DNA from: Maridesulfovibrio sp.
GTDB lineage: Bacteria > Desulfobacterota > Desulfovibrionia > Desulfovibrionales > Desulfovibrionaceae
DNA: 64,000 nucleotides
Assembly: GCF_963666665.1 (NCBI RefSeq)
Contig: NZ_OY762999.1
Location: 1,989,501-2,053,500 of the forward strand
Direction of reading: 5' to 3'
Shown in pieces: positions 50,871-60,102 of this stretch. Numbering within the stretch: position 1 is the first letter of the stretch; each line of letters starts with the position of its first letter. The notes below the pieces were generated by a model. The model worked only from the letters and a program-made list of their open reading frames with translations. It made no database searches and was not told where the DNA came from. The translations under genes and the position numbers were made by a program.

Positions 50871-52604
50871 TTAATCATCTTCCAATTGACTGGGATCAAG
50901 CTCGGCCTTGGCGTAATCAAGATATAGTCCGGAATCAATGAAGAGTTGACATATATCTTCATCAATATGCTTATCTTTGACCATAAATCCTAAAATTTTA
51001 ATCGCCTGAGAAAGTTTCATTGGTTTCTTGTAGGGCCGGTCCTTGGCTGTCAGAGCTTCAAAAATGTCAGCAACCGCCATAATCCTTGCCTGCAAGGGCA
51101 AATTTTCTCCGGCCACCCCGTTAGGATATCCCGAACCATCCAATTTCTCGTGATGTCCGGCTGCATATTCAGGAACCCGGGAAAGCCGCTTGGGAAACGG
51201 AAGTCGTGAAAGCATTTCATGAGTGATTGCAGCATGACTTTCAATCACCTTGCGTTCCTTGTCTGTCAGGGTTCCCTTACGGATACATAAATTTTTAACC
51301 TCATCCTCGGTCAACCACGTGAAGGTTTCACCATTGCTTTCATAGGTGCGGGACGCAATCTCCTCAACCCTTGCAATGCGTTCATCAGACATAAATTCCT
51401 TAGGAATATTGCAGGAGTTAATAAACAGACGATCTTCTTCAGCCTGCTCCTGTTCGACGGCATAACGCATTTCTATTTCAACAAGCTTCGCAGGGTCGGT
51501 TCCATTTGTGAGAGCTGCGATAGTCTCCTCAAGCTGCCTGTTCTTTATGGTCTCAGAAATAAGCCTGAACCGGGCATCCACCATTTTGGAACGGTCAAAA
51601 ATAGTTTCAAGTTTGGTCGATTTGTCTACCACATGTTCCGGGATGGATATCTTCCCGACATCATGCATCCATGCAGCCAGTTTCAACTCTTCCAATTCGT
51701 CATCGGTAAAGTGAACATCAGCATATTTGCCTTCATGAATGGAATTAACCTTATCGGCAATCATCATAGTGATGGTCACAACTCTTTCAATATGACCGTT
51801 GGTGTATGGTGATTTGGCATCAATGGCTGCGGCAATACTTTGGATTACCGAATAAAGCAGATCTTTAAGACCTTGGATGAGCTGGGCGTTGGTCAGGGCG
51901 ATGGCTGCCTGCGAAGCCAATGAACCGACAATATCTACGATGTCAGGTGAAAATTCTATAATCTCACCATCATCATCAAGTGCATTAAGCAGCTGCAGCA
52001 CCCCGATGATATCCTGCTCGTGGTTTTTCAAAGCCAGTACAAGCATGGATTTTGAACGATATCCGGTAGCCGCATCATATTTACGCGGACCTGTGAAATC
52101 AAAGCCTTCAGCCTCGTAAACATCTGCGATGTTGATTGTTTCACCGGTCAAAGCACAGTATGAGGATACGTTTGATTTGTTTGGAGCATTGCCTGAAGTA
52201 TAAAGAGGAACCGGTGGCAGGGTTATCTCATTACCGCTGGTTCCACCCATGCGAACCTGCATCTTATCGTTTTGGAGAATAGAAAATTCAAGCTTACGGC
52301 CATCGCTGTCTACAATGTAGAGAGTCCCGGCATCAGCCCGGGTCAAAACACGTGCTTCATCAACTATCATCTCCAGCAGCCGCTCGAGACGTGTCTCACC
52401 GGAAAGGGCCAACCCTATTTCAGTCAAACGCTCGACAAGATCTTCCTTTGCATCTGAATTTTTGGCAAAAGCAGCGTTAATATCCCGGCTAAGCCTGCTT
52501 ACTACTTCATGGCAATCAGTACCTTGCAAATCGATTAATGCTTTTCCCAAAATATCATGCAATTCTTCTGCTCTTGAAGACATTTTTCCATTCCGTGACA
52601 CCAT
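50871..52604 (-). CDS. GAF / HD-GYP phosphodiesterase
   Basis: About 577 residues, no membrane segment. A GAF domain (about 55-230; LTRADAGTLYIVDSDGRKL) is followed by an HD-GYP domain with HDVGKISIPE and HHEKLDGSGYP, the c-di-GMP phosphodiesterase signature. About 105 extra residues sit between HD and HHE compared with ordinary HD-GYP domains. The start is unclear: ATG 52604 abuts GGGAGGGG, GTG 52601 has better spacing, ATG 52583 has GGAATGG. It converges on the exported-protein operon. Confidence 0.9.
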   Translation of the reverse strand: MVSRNGKMSSRAEELHDILGKALIDLQGTDCHEVVSRLSRDINAAFAKNSDAKEDLVERLTEIGLALSGETRLERLLEMIVDEARVLTRADAGTLYIVDSDGRKLEFSILQNDKMQVRMGGTSGNEITLPPVPLYTSGNAPNKSNVSSYCALTGETINIADVYEAEGFDFTGPRKYDAATGYRSKSMLVLALKNHEQDIIGVLQLLNALDDDGEIIEFSPDIVDIVGSLASQAAIALTNAQLIQGLKDLLYSVIQSIAAAIDAKSPYTNGHIERVVTITMMIADKVNSIHEGKYADVHFTDDELEELKLAAWMHDVGKISIPEHVVDKSTKLETIFDRSKMVDARFRLISETIKNRQLEETIAALTNGTDPAKLVEIEMRYAVEQEQAEEDRLFINSCNIPKEFMSDERIARVEEIASRTYESNGETFTWLTEDEVKNLCIRKGTLTDKERKVIESHAAITHEMLSRLPFPKRLSRVPEYAAGHHEKLDGSGYPNGVAGENLPLQARIMAVADIFEALTAKDRPYKKPMKLSQAIKILGFMVKDKHIDEDICQLFIDSGLYLDYAKAELDPSQLEDD

Positions 52605-53063
52605 CCCCTCCCTGCAAGGATATACACCCAGAGAAATACCCACCGGATAAATCACAATTTGACAATACAACCCCAGAACTACATTGGTAATTTTTATACA
52701 ATAAAGCTTTATCCGCAACAAAAATCAAATCTGCAGCAATCTTTACCTACCCATAACACAAAGAATAAAGTTCTGAAACCACTCTCAGGTATTTCTAGGC
52801 AAGATTGGAGAACATGTATGCTATTCGTGACTATTGGATAATTAATATGGAAAAATAACTGTCAACGACTTGCCCGCCAGTTATTAATGAATTATAAAAA
52901 TGGAGTTTTTTGCACGATTAAGCATAATCTGCTTTAAACTGGCACTGACTTTTTACTTCTTTCGAGACATGAAGCTTCACACGCATGCGGAGAACCATCT
53001 TTCAAAAGCAGTACTTATATATTTTAATTGCATTTTTGTGGAAATTTTTTAACCGAGGATTTC
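52605..53063. other. 459-base intergenic region before cdsA
   Basis: AT-rich, with no convincing ORF, repeat or RNA. It must hold the promoters of the divergent HD-GYP gene and of cdsA. A TGGCAC at about 52940 has no matching -12 GC element at the right distance. Confidence 0.5.
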
Positions 53064-53867
53064 ATGTCCCTAAGCAGCCTTCAGAAACGAATCATCACTT
53101 CCCTGCTCCTAGTCGCAGCCCTTGCCACAGCCCTTATCATGGGAGGTCCAGTTTTGACTGGCGGGCTGGCTATATTCTGCACCATCGCCCTTTACGAATT
53201 TTATGCCATGTTCTGGCAAGACAAATCCCATCTCGCATCAAGAATTTTAGGCATGGCCGCCGGTGCGGGAATTATCCTTACTTCTGCGACAGTTTCTCCG
53301 GTCTGGATGCTTTTGATCATGCTGGGAGCATTCTGGTTGTTCAACTTCCGGTTCCTGTTTTCATATAGTGCAAAACCGGATCAGGCCACCTATCTGGACA
53401 GCCTGATACTCTTTGCGGGTTTGGTATACGTTCCCGTCACCATGCAGTTTATGACATCCATGAGCAGTTGGGAAATTCTTTTCGTTCTCCTCGCGGCTTC
53501 ATCTTCGGACACTGCGGCCTTCTATGCCGGGACTTTCTTCGGCAAAAAGAAAATCTGGCCCCAGATCAGCCCCAAAAAATCATGGGCCGGTTCAATCGGC
53601 GGAATGACCGGATGCATTCTTTGCTGCACCATATTCGGCTACTTTTTCGGACATGCACCGATTCTGTACTGGGTTGCGCTCGCCATAATGCTCAACATAG
53701 CGTCCCAGATGGGAGATTTTTTCGAATCCGCTCTTAAAAGAAAACTTCAAATCAAAGACTCCGGAAAGATCCTTCCGGGACACGGTGGAGTGCTGGACCG
53801 GATCGACAGCCTTGTGCTCGCTCTTCCCGTGTATATTCTGGCAAGACAAATTCACTCTTTCTTCTAA
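53064..53867 (+). CDS. cdsA: Phosphatidate cytidylyltransferase
   Basis: 267 residues from ATG 53064 (CGAGG upstream). Makes CDP-diacylglycerol for phospholipid synthesis in the inner membrane. Several hydrophobic helices, then the family signature: SSDTAAFYAGTFFGKKK, SPKKSWAGSIGG and QMGDFFESALKRKLQIKDSGKILPGHGG-type end with DRIDSL. First gene of the cdsA-dxr-rseP-tsaB run. Confidence 0.97.
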   Translation: MSLSSLQKRIITSLLLVAALATALIMGGPVLTGGLAIFCTIALYEFYAMFWQDKSHLASRILGMAAGAGIILTSATVSPVWMLLIMLGAFWLFNFRFLFSYSAKPDQATYLDSLILFAGLVYVPVTMQFMTSMSSWEILFVLLAASSSDTAAFYAGTFFGKKKIWPQISPKKSWAGSIGGMTGCILCCTIFGYFFGHAPILYWVALAIMLNIASQMGDFFESALKRKLQIKDSGKILPGHGGVLDRIDSLVLALPVYILARQIHSFF

Positions 53868-53912
53868 ACCGGGCCTTGATCCCAAGCCCACAAAACAGAC
53901 GGATATAAAGAC

Positions 53913-55115
53913 TTGCAAACATATATTTCTCCATGGCCGGCAAAAGCTACATTACCGGATTTCCCCAGATCAATTTCCATTCTGGGCAGCACCGGCTCCA
54001 TCGGAACCAGCACCCTTAAGGTAATTGAGCAACATCCGGATCTGTTCAAGGTTACCGCCCTTGCCGGAGCAAGAAATGCAAAACTGCTTGCGGAACAGGC
54101 AATCAAACATCGCCCTCAGTATTTAGCTGTACTTAACGATGAAGCTGCTGCTGAGCTGAAAAGCCTGCTTCCCGCTGACTACAAGCCTGAGATACTGACC
54201 GGACCTTCCGCATACATCGCACTTGCAGAGCTTGATGAAGTCTCCGTTGTACTCTCCTCCATTGTTGGAGCCGCAGGTTTTGAACCTACCCTTGCCGCTG
54301 CCAAAAAAGGAAAGATGATCGCTCTTGCCAACAAGGAATCCCTTGTTCTGGGCGGCCACATCATTCGAGATGAATGCCACCGCACCGGCGCGACTATCCT
54401 TCCGGTGGACTCTGAACATAACGCCCTGTTTCAGGGACTGGCCGGACACGACGGAGAAGATGTAAGCAGACTGATCCTGACAGCATCCGGCGGACCGTTC
54501 CGCGGTAAATCAAAAGAATTTCTTAAAACAGTAACCCGCGAACAGGCTCTGGCCCACCCCAACTGGGATATGGGCGCAAAAATCAGCATTGATTCCGCTA
54601 CCCTCATGAACAAGGGATTGGAATTCATTGAAGCCTGCCACCTATACGGCCTGCCGCCGGAACAGGTTGATGTGGTAGTTCACCCCCAGTCCATTATCCA
54701 CTCACTGGTTGAGTATGTGGACGGTTCACAGCTTGGACACCTTGGCGTACCGGACATGCAGATTCCCATTGCCTTCTGCATGTGCTTCCCCCAGCGCGTC
54801 CCCTTGAAGCTCAAACAGCTGAACCTTGCAGAAGTAGGAACTCTGACCTTTGAAAAGCCGGACCTTGAAGTATTTCCCTGCCTGAAACATGCAGCGGATT
54901 CTTTTTCGGCAGGACAGAGCCACCCCATTGTCCTCAACGCAGCAAATGAAGTAGCGGTCGACCTTTTCCTGAAAGAAAAGATCCGCTTTCTGGACATTCC
55001 GGCAATTATCGGCAAGGCACTGGAAAGTCATGCCGGATGTGATGTGAGCGAAGCCGGAGCAGTCCTTGAACTGGACATCAAAACCAGACGAGATGTGATG
55101 GAATCCATCGTCTAA
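53913..55115 (+). CDS. dxr: 1-deoxy-D-xylulose-5-phosphate reductoisomerase
   Basis: 400 residues from TTG 53913, the only start before the NADPH-binding ILGSTGSIGTSTL. Second step of the MEP isoprenoid pathway, making MEP from DXP. Further motifs: ALANKESLVLGG, PVDSEHNALFQ, SGGPFRG and HPNWDMGAKISIDSATLMNKGLE-type active-site region. Weak GGA ribosome binding site. Between cdsA and rseP, 9 bases before the latter. Confidence 0.97.
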   Translation: MQTYISPWPAKATLPDFPRSISILGSTGSIGTSTLKVIEQHPDLFKVTALAGARNAKLLAEQAIKHRPQYLAVLNDEAAAELKSLLPADYKPEILTGPSAYIALAELDEVSVVLSSIVGAAGFEPTLAAAKKGKMIALANKESLVLGGHIIRDECHRTGATILPVDSEHNALFQGLAGHDGEDVSRLILTASGGPFRGKSKEFLKTVTREQALAHPNWDMGAKISIDSATLMNKGLEFIEACHLYGLPPEQVDVVVHPQSIIHSLVEYVDGSQLGHLGVPDMQIPIAFCMCFPQRVPLKLKQLNLAEVGTLTFEKPDLEVFPCLKHAADSFSAGQSHPIVLNAANEVAVDLFLKEKIRFLDIPAIIGKALESHAGCDVSEAGAVLELDIKTRRDVMESIV

Positions 55116-55124
55116 GGAAAATTT

Positions 55125-56192
55125 ATGTCTTGGATAGTTGATTTTATTCTGGTCCTCGGCGGTCTGATCTTTTTTCACGAACTTGGGCATTTTCTAGCAG
55201 CCCGTATGCTCGGCATCGGCGTAAAGACATTTTCTCTGGGCTTCGGCCCCAGATTGGCCGGTTTCACATGGGGAGCCACCAACTACCGTCTTTCCCTGAT
55301 TCCTCTCGGCGGATACGTAAGCCTTGCAGGTGAAGAACGTGATATGACCGAGGACAACGGATTCAATGAGAATGAACTTTTCATGAACCGCCCCCCGTGG
55401 CACCGCATGATTGTAGTTGCTGCAGGTCCGTTATTCAACTTTGTCCTTGCATGGGTTATTTTCTGGGGAATTATTGTCAGCAACGGCCAGATGGGACTTG
55501 CCCCCACTGTGGGCAAATTACAGCCGGACAGCCCGGCCCTGCATGCCGGAATAGAGGTAGGAGACAACGTCCTTTCCATTGAAGGACACAAGATTATATT
55601 CTGGTCCGACCTTGCTGAAACAATCCAGAACAGCAAGTCCGACTCCCTTGATTTTGTTATTAAAAGAGACGGCAACACCAAAAAAATTGCCATCAAACCA
55701 CAGGTTCAGGAACTTAAGAATATTTTTGGTGAGACCATCCGCAGACCGGTAGTCGGCATTGTCGCTTCCGGCGAATCCAAAACCATAGAAATGGACAGAA
55801 TCGACGGAGCAGTAGCCGCTGCAGAACAAACATGGAACGTTACCAAGTTGATTTGCACAAGCATCGTCAAAATGGTTGAGCGGGTTGTACCCATGGATTC
55901 TATCGGCGGACCGATCATGATCGCGCAAGCCATAAAGCAACAGTCCGAACGCGGCCTGTTGGAACTGCTCCAGTTCACTGCATTCATCAGTATCAACCTC
56001 GGGCTGCTCAACCTGCTGCCGATCCCTGTACTGGACGGCGGACATTTACTCTTTTTCAGCCTTGAAACCGTTATGCGCCGCCCTTTGAATGAAAGGCTTC
56101 AGGCAGTTGCAACTAAGATAGGCTTGATTTTCCTGCTTTGCCTTATGGCTTTTGCCATTATCAATGACCTGACCAGAGAAGCATTAAAATAA
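55125..56192 (+). CDS. rseP: RseP-like site-2 zinc metalloprotease
   Basis: 355 residues. Intramembrane protease of family M50: FFHELGHFLAARM in the first membrane segment (His18, Glu19, His22), one PDZ domain at about 125-210 (LQPDSPALHAGIEVGD), and the second zinc ligand in LPIPVLDGGHLLF. E. coli RseP has two PDZ domains; this shorter form has one. Cleaves anti-sigma factors or signal peptides within the membrane. tsaB begins at the base after its stop. Confidence 0.96.
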   Translation: MSWIVDFILVLGGLIFFHELGHFLAARMLGIGVKTFSLGFGPRLAGFTWGATNYRLSLIPLGGYVSLAGEERDMTEDNGFNENELFMNRPPWHRMIVVAAGPLFNFVLAWVIFWGIIVSNGQMGLAPTVGKLQPDSPALHAGIEVGDNVLSIEGHKIIFWSDLAETIQNSKSDSLDFVIKRDGNTKKIAIKPQVQELKNIFGETIRRPVVGIVASGESKTIEMDRIDGAVAAAEQTWNVTKLICTSIVKMVERVVPMDSIGGPIMIAQAIKQQSERGLLELLQFTAFISINLGLLNLLPIPVLDGGHLLFFSLETVMRRPLNERLQAVATKIGLIFLLCLMAFAIINDLTREALK

Positions 56193-56996
56193 ATGATTTT
56201 ATCAACAGCAAAAGAAGACCTACTGCTGGCTATAAACGGCGCGGAAGAAACTTTACAGATTATACTGGCTCGCCGAGAAGAAGATGAGGACTCATATTCC
56301 TTATTGCAAGCCATAAAACTGGTTGTACCGGGACGTTCGGTCAACTTCTTGATCCCGTCCATCCGGGACTCCCTGAAACTGTTTGGCTACGACGCCGGAG
56401 AGATCTCGAGGATTGCCATTACCGCCGGTCCGGGAAGCTTTACCGGACTGCGACTAACCTTTGCTGCAGCAGCTGGTATTTCCGCCGGGAGCGGTTGTCC
56501 CGTAGCTTCGCTGGACTACCTGCCGATCCTTGCTAAAAGTGCGGCACTTATCAGCGGAATTCCTGTCTGGGCGGTAACCCATTCACGCAGGATGCAGGTA
56601 TATCTGCAGGGCTTTGAAGCAATCACTGCCAATGGTCCGCTGACAACCATAACCTCGCCTCTTCCGGTCTCTGTTCAGGAAGCAGCTGATGTAATCATTT
56701 CACACAAGCAGAAACAAGCTGTTCTGATCGGCAGCGGACTGTTCAAAAACAAAGCATTCTTTGACGAATTTCTGGCAGCACATTCTCAATACTCAGCTAT
56801 GCCGGAAATATTTAACGTTCCTTCGGACCAGTGTCTGCTGGATGCGGCTACTCAAGCTGAATACTCAGACACAATGCCTATGCCCATGTATTTACGCGGT
56901 TCAGATGCTGAAGAAAACCTTGAAGCTATAACCAGCAAACGGGGAATATCCATTGAAACGGCAAAGGAACGGCTTAAGGATATTACGCCTCGTTAA
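56193..56996 (+). CDS. tsaB: TsaB-like tRNA threonylcarbamoyladenosine biosynthesis protein
   Basis: 267 residues, ASKHA fold. TsaB partners TsaD and TsaE in t6A37 modification of ANN-decoding tRNAs. Seen: ITAGPGSFTGLRLTFAAA and PVASLDYLPIL; the N-terminal ATP-loop is diverged (LSTAKEDLLLAI in place of IDTS). Starts directly at the rseP stop (TAAATG). The C-terminal 70 residues are poorly conserved in general. Terminator downstream. Confidence 0.92.
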   Translation: MILSTAKEDLLLAINGAEETLQIILARREEDEDSYSLLQAIKLVVPGRSVNFLIPSIRDSLKLFGYDAGEISRIAITAGPGSFTGLRLTFAAAAGISAGSGCPVASLDYLPILAKSAALISGIPVWAVTHSRRMQVYLQGFEAITANGPLTTITSPLPVSVQEAADVIISHKQKQAVLIGSGLFKNKAFFDEFLAAHSQYSAMPEIFNVPSDQCLLDAATQAEYSDTMPMPMYLRGSDAEENLEAITSKRGISIETAKERLKDITPR

Positions 56997-57023
56997 TTAA
57001 ATTTTATAAAAAAAAATATTAAG

Positions 57024-57059
57024 AAAAGGGATCTCCATAAACGGAGGTCCCTTTTTTTA
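57024..57059 (+). terminator. Rho-independent terminator after tsaB
   Basis: AAAGGGATCTCC pairs with GGAGGTCCCTTT (one G-U) and is followed by TTTT. Confidence 0.92.
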
Positions 57060-57087
57060 TTAAGAAACAAAAATATCCTTCGAACCC

Positions 57088-57114
57088 TAAAGTAATCTAA
57101 GTTTCAGACGATCA
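57088..57114 (+). promoter_or_regulatory. FliA (sigma-28) type promoter of the flagellin gene
   Basis: TAAAGTAA (57088-57095), 11 bases, GACGATCA (57107-57114). This matches the flagellar consensus TAAAGTTT-N11-GCCGATAA at most positions. It is 97 bases upstream of the flagellin start, giving a leader of about 90 bases. Confidence 0.75.
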
Positions 57115-57169
57115 GGTAGGCACGAAGGACCAGTATCGCTTTGTGAACCTTTTGTTCCAGGGCAATGTT

Positions 57170-57187
57170 TTTGGCAAGGAAGCCAAA
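57170..57187 (+). promoter_or_regulatory. Leader hairpin with GGA loop, candidate CsrA site
   Basis: TTTGGC (57170-57175), loop AAGGAA, GCCAAA (57182-57187). A second GGA lies in the ribosome binding site AAGGAGGAA (57198-57206). A GGA in a hairpin loop plus a GGA in the Shine-Dalgarno is the two-site layout by which CsrA represses flagellin translation in Bacillus hag. Confidence 0.55.
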
Positions 57188-57210
57188 GATCACTTTTCAA
57201 GGAGGAAAAC

Positions 57211-58083
57211 ATGTCTTTAGTAATTAACCACAACTTGATGGCAATGAATGCTTCACGCAACTTGCAGGAATCATATGGTAACCTCGGTGTATCAACCCGT
57301 CGCCTGTCTTCAGGTCTTCGTGTTGGAACCGCGGCTGATGATGCTGCAGGCCTCGCAATTCGCGAACTTATGCGCGCTGACATTAAGTCACTCAACCAGG
57401 GTATCCGTAACGCCAACGATGCAATTTCAATGATCCAGACCGCTGACGGCGCTCTCGGTGTTATTGATGAAAAGCTCATTCGTATGAAGGAACTTGCAAC
57501 TCAGGCTGCAACCGGTACCTACAACTCTGACCAGCGTCTGATCATCGACTCCGAATATCAGGCTATGGCTTCAGAAATTACCCGTATTGCGAATGCTACT
57601 GACTTTAACGGCATTCACCTGCTTAATGGTAATGTATCCGGCACCCACAGTGGAGCCGGCTTAGAATCTTCTGGTAAGGTCAAGGTTCACTTTGGTACTG
57701 GTAACGACTCCTCAGAAGACTACTACTACATTTCCATTAACACCTCCACCGCATCAGCACTTGGTGTCGGTCTTGCTGCAGGTAACTCCATTTCAACTCA
57801 GGCTCTGGCGCAGCAGTCTCTTGATAAGCTGAATAATGCTATCATCTCCAAGGATAAGATCCGCGCTAACCTCGGTGCTCTCCAGAACAGACTGGAAAAC
57901 ACCATTACCAACTTGTCTATCCAGGCAGAAAACGTTCAGGCTGCGGAATCCCGCATCTCCGACGTTGACGTTGCAACTGAAATGACTGAGTTCACCCGTA
58001 ACCAGATTCTGACCCAGTCCGCAGTGGCTATGCTCTCGCAGGCTAACAGCATGCCCAGAATGGCAATGCAGCTTATCGGTTAA
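57211..58083 (+). CDS. Flagellin
   Basis: 290 residues, a short flagellin of D0/D1 domains with a reduced middle. N-terminus MSLVINHNLMAMNASRNLQ and RLSSGLRVGTAADDAAGLAI; C-terminus SRISDVDVATEMTEFTRNQILTQSAVAMLSQANSMPRMAMQLIG. Exported by the flagellar type III system and polymerised into the filament with help from FliD and FliS encoded next. Two glycosyltransferase genes downstream suggest it is glycosylated. Strong ribosome binding site AAGGAGGAAA. Confidence 0.97.
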   Translation: MSLVINHNLMAMNASRNLQESYGNLGVSTRRLSSGLRVGTAADDAAGLAIRELMRADIKSLNQGIRNANDAISMIQTADGALGVIDEKLIRMKELATQAATGTYNSDQRLIIDSEYQAMASEITRIANATDFNGIHLLNGNVSGTHSGAGLESSGKVKVHFGTGNDSSEDYYYISINTSTASALGVGLAAGNSISTQALAQQSLDKLNNAIISKDKIRANLGALQNRLENTITNLSIQAENVQAAESRISDVDVATEMTEFTRNQILTQSAVAMLSQANSMPRMAMQLIG

Positions 58084-58129
58084 TAAACCGGCGCAGCATA
58101 AAACATTCTGACCAAGTCAGACTTAATTG

Positions 58130-58164
58130 GAAAGCCGGGTCCGGTCCAACCGGCCCCGGCTTTC
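58130..58164 (+). terminator. Probable terminator after flagellin
   Basis: GAAAGCCGGGTCCGG (58130-58144) pairs with CCGGCCCCGGCTTTC (58150-58164) with one mismatch. Very stable, but the T-run is missing. Confidence 0.7.
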
Positions 58165-58223
58165 AGCTTAGCTGAGACTAAGTTCTTCACAACCATTAAC
58201 ATTACTTAATCTATCATTAACGT

Positions 58224-58241
58224 TTGGCATCCTGATTGCAT
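58224..58241 (+). promoter_or_regulatory. Sigma-54 (RpoN) promoter of fliD
   Basis: TTGGCATCCTGATTGCAT: GG at 58226-58227 and GC at 58238-58239 with exactly 10 bases between, flanked by TTGGCA and TTGCA, the -24/-12 pattern. About 50 bases before fliD. Confidence 0.85.
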
Positions 58242-58289
58242 TGGATGAGGTGAGAATAGAACCAGGGAAAAAAATTCCCGGAGAATATC

Positions 58290-60023
58290 ATGTCAGATTA
58301 CACCTCAGGAAATATCAACTTCACCGGACTCGGATCCGGAACCGACTTCCAGTCCCTTATCGACGGGCTGATCAAGCTTGAACGGGTTCATATCAATAGA
58401 CTCGAGAGCTGGAAAAGCAGTTGGAGTGATAAAGTTGAAAAATTTCAGGAACTGAACACCGCTCTCCTCGGCCTGCAGACCACGCTCAAGTCCATGGATA
58501 CACTTGATGAATTCATGAGCAAGACCGTAACAACATCAGATTCCGGGACCCTCACCGCCACAGCCTCAGCGGAAGCTCTGGTCTCCTCTCATGCAATTGA
58601 GATCGGCCAACTTGCCACTAACGATATTCATGTAACTGATTCAGGTGTTTCAAGTCTGACACAATCAATTTTCAGCTCCACAGGTGAGTTCACTTTTACG
58701 TATGGTTCCGAAACCATCACCCTGAGCAACATCAGCGCGGGAACATCACTTCAGGGCTTCGTGAACCTGATCAACTCCCATGTTGACTCCAGAGAGAAAA
58801 TCAGGGCGACCACCATTAACGATGGAACCAGCTACCACCTGCAAATCTACGGACTTGATCTCGGGGCAGATAATCAGGTTAGCATCGACAATACTGTCGG
58901 GATGGTTTTCAGTAAAAACGATTTTGACGAAACTCAGGATGCAGTAAACTCGCAGATCAAAGTTGATGGTTACCCTCCCGCACCTGGGGACTGGATAGAA
59001 CGCGATACCAACACCATTAGTGACGTTATCGACGGGGTAACCCTCAACCTGAAAAATACCAACGCATCAGGTCAAACCACCGCGATCGGCATTGTTACCG
59101 ACAAAGAGGGCATGAAAGAGAATGTCCAGAAATTTGTCGATCAGAACAATGAAATCAGGCAAATGATTAAAGATTTGACCTCGGTAACAACCTCTTCTGA
59201 TTCGGCAAAAGGATCAATTCTCACAGGTAACTACGGGGTTGAATTGCTTGTCGGCCAGCGGATGAAAGATATCATCGCCAGTAAGGGTATAGGATTCAGC
59301 TGGTATGAAGAACTCCCCAACGGAGACTTTACCGGAGACCGCTATTCCGCACTCTCTCAGCTTGGAATCCTGACCAACGCAGATAGCGGCGGCGCCAACA
59401 TGGGTTTGTTAGAGTTGGATACTGAAGAACTCAACAAAGCTCTGGATGCCGACCCCATGGCAGTGGCGATGCTCTTTTCTGCCAACTATGAAGGGGTAAG
59501 TGACTCCCCCAATGTTCAGTATCTCTCGCATATTAACGGAACCACCAAAGCCGGAGACTATAATGTTCAATACGAAGTATCCGGCGGTCAGATAATTTCT
59601 GCAACAATTAACGGCCAAACCGCCTTGGTCGATGCCGCTAACTGGCAGATTACCGGTGCAGGCGGTACTGATGCAGCTGGTATGGCTATCCGTGTAGAAA
59701 ACCGCGCTGACGGAGTTTACGGCAACTCCGACAGTGACGCTTCAGATGCTATCAATGTCCACCTCAAACTTGGTAAGACCGGTGAGATGGTTGAAGCACT
59801 TGAAGATATGACCAGCGAAAGCGGTCCTCTTGAAATTCTTCAGGACAACTACGATACCATCATGAAGAACATCGATAAGAAAATCGAATCTGAAGAAGAT
59901 CGAATTGCACTAAAAAAACGTATGCTTACAGAAAAGTATGCCAGACTTGACGCCTTGCTGGGTAACTATCAAGGCAAATCGGCTCAGCTGACGGCCAGTG
60001 TAACCCAGCTGATGAAAAGCTAG
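58290..60023 (+). CDS. fliD: Flagellar hook-associated protein 2 (filament cap)
   Basis: 577 residues. N-terminal coiled-coil region with the FliD signature FTGLGSGTDFQSLIDGLIKLER, a variable exposed middle and a C-terminal coiled coil (MKNIDKKIESEEDRIALKKRMLTEKYARLDALLG-type end). FliD caps the growing filament and promotes flagellin folding. First gene after a sigma-54 promoter; CCGGAG ribosome binding site; fliS follows 79 bases later. Confidence 0.96.
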   Translation: MSDYTSGNINFTGLGSGTDFQSLIDGLIKLERVHINRLESWKSSWSDKVEKFQELNTALLGLQTTLKSMDTLDEFMSKTVTTSDSGTLTATASAEALVSSHAIEIGQLATNDIHVTDSGVSSLTQSIFSSTGEFTFTYGSETITLSNISAGTSLQGFVNLINSHVDSREKIRATTINDGTSYHLQIYGLDLGADNQVSIDNTVGMVFSKNDFDETQDAVNSQIKVDGYPPAPGDWIERDTNTISDVIDGVTLNLKNTNASGQTTAIGIVTDKEGMKENVQKFVDQNNEIRQMIKDLTSVTTSSDSAKGSILTGNYGVELLVGQRMKDIIASKGIGFSWYEELPNGDFTGDRYSALSQLGILTNADSGGANMGLLELDTEELNKALDADPMAVAMLFSANYEGVSDSPNVQYLSHINGTTKAGDYNVQYEVSGGQIISATINGQTALVDAANWQITGAGGTDAAGMAIRVENRADGVYGNSDSDASDAINVHLKLGKTGEMVEALEDMTSESGPLEILQDNYDTIMKNIDKKIESEEDRIALKKRMLTEKYARLDALLGNYQGKSAQLTASVTQLMKS

Positions 60024-60102
60024 TTTAAATTTAAAATAAATCAAAAACAGCCTAAGGTTTTCTAAAAAGCCTGCCGATCAGTAAGTCAGGAGGAGCAAAT
60101 AT

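Noticed and set aside
52659..52841. 60-codon ORF in the region before cdsA
   Set aside because: No ribosome binding site, no family features; located in AT-rich intergenic DNA.
52935..52960. Possible sigma-54 promoter before cdsA (TGGCACTGACTTTTTAC)
   Set aside because: The -24 box fits but there is no GC at the -12 position 10 bases after GG.
57165..57190. TTTTGGCAAGGAAGCCAAAG before flagellin as a sigma-54 promoter
   Set aside because: GG and GC are only 8 bases apart; the sequence is better explained as a hairpin with a GGA loop.
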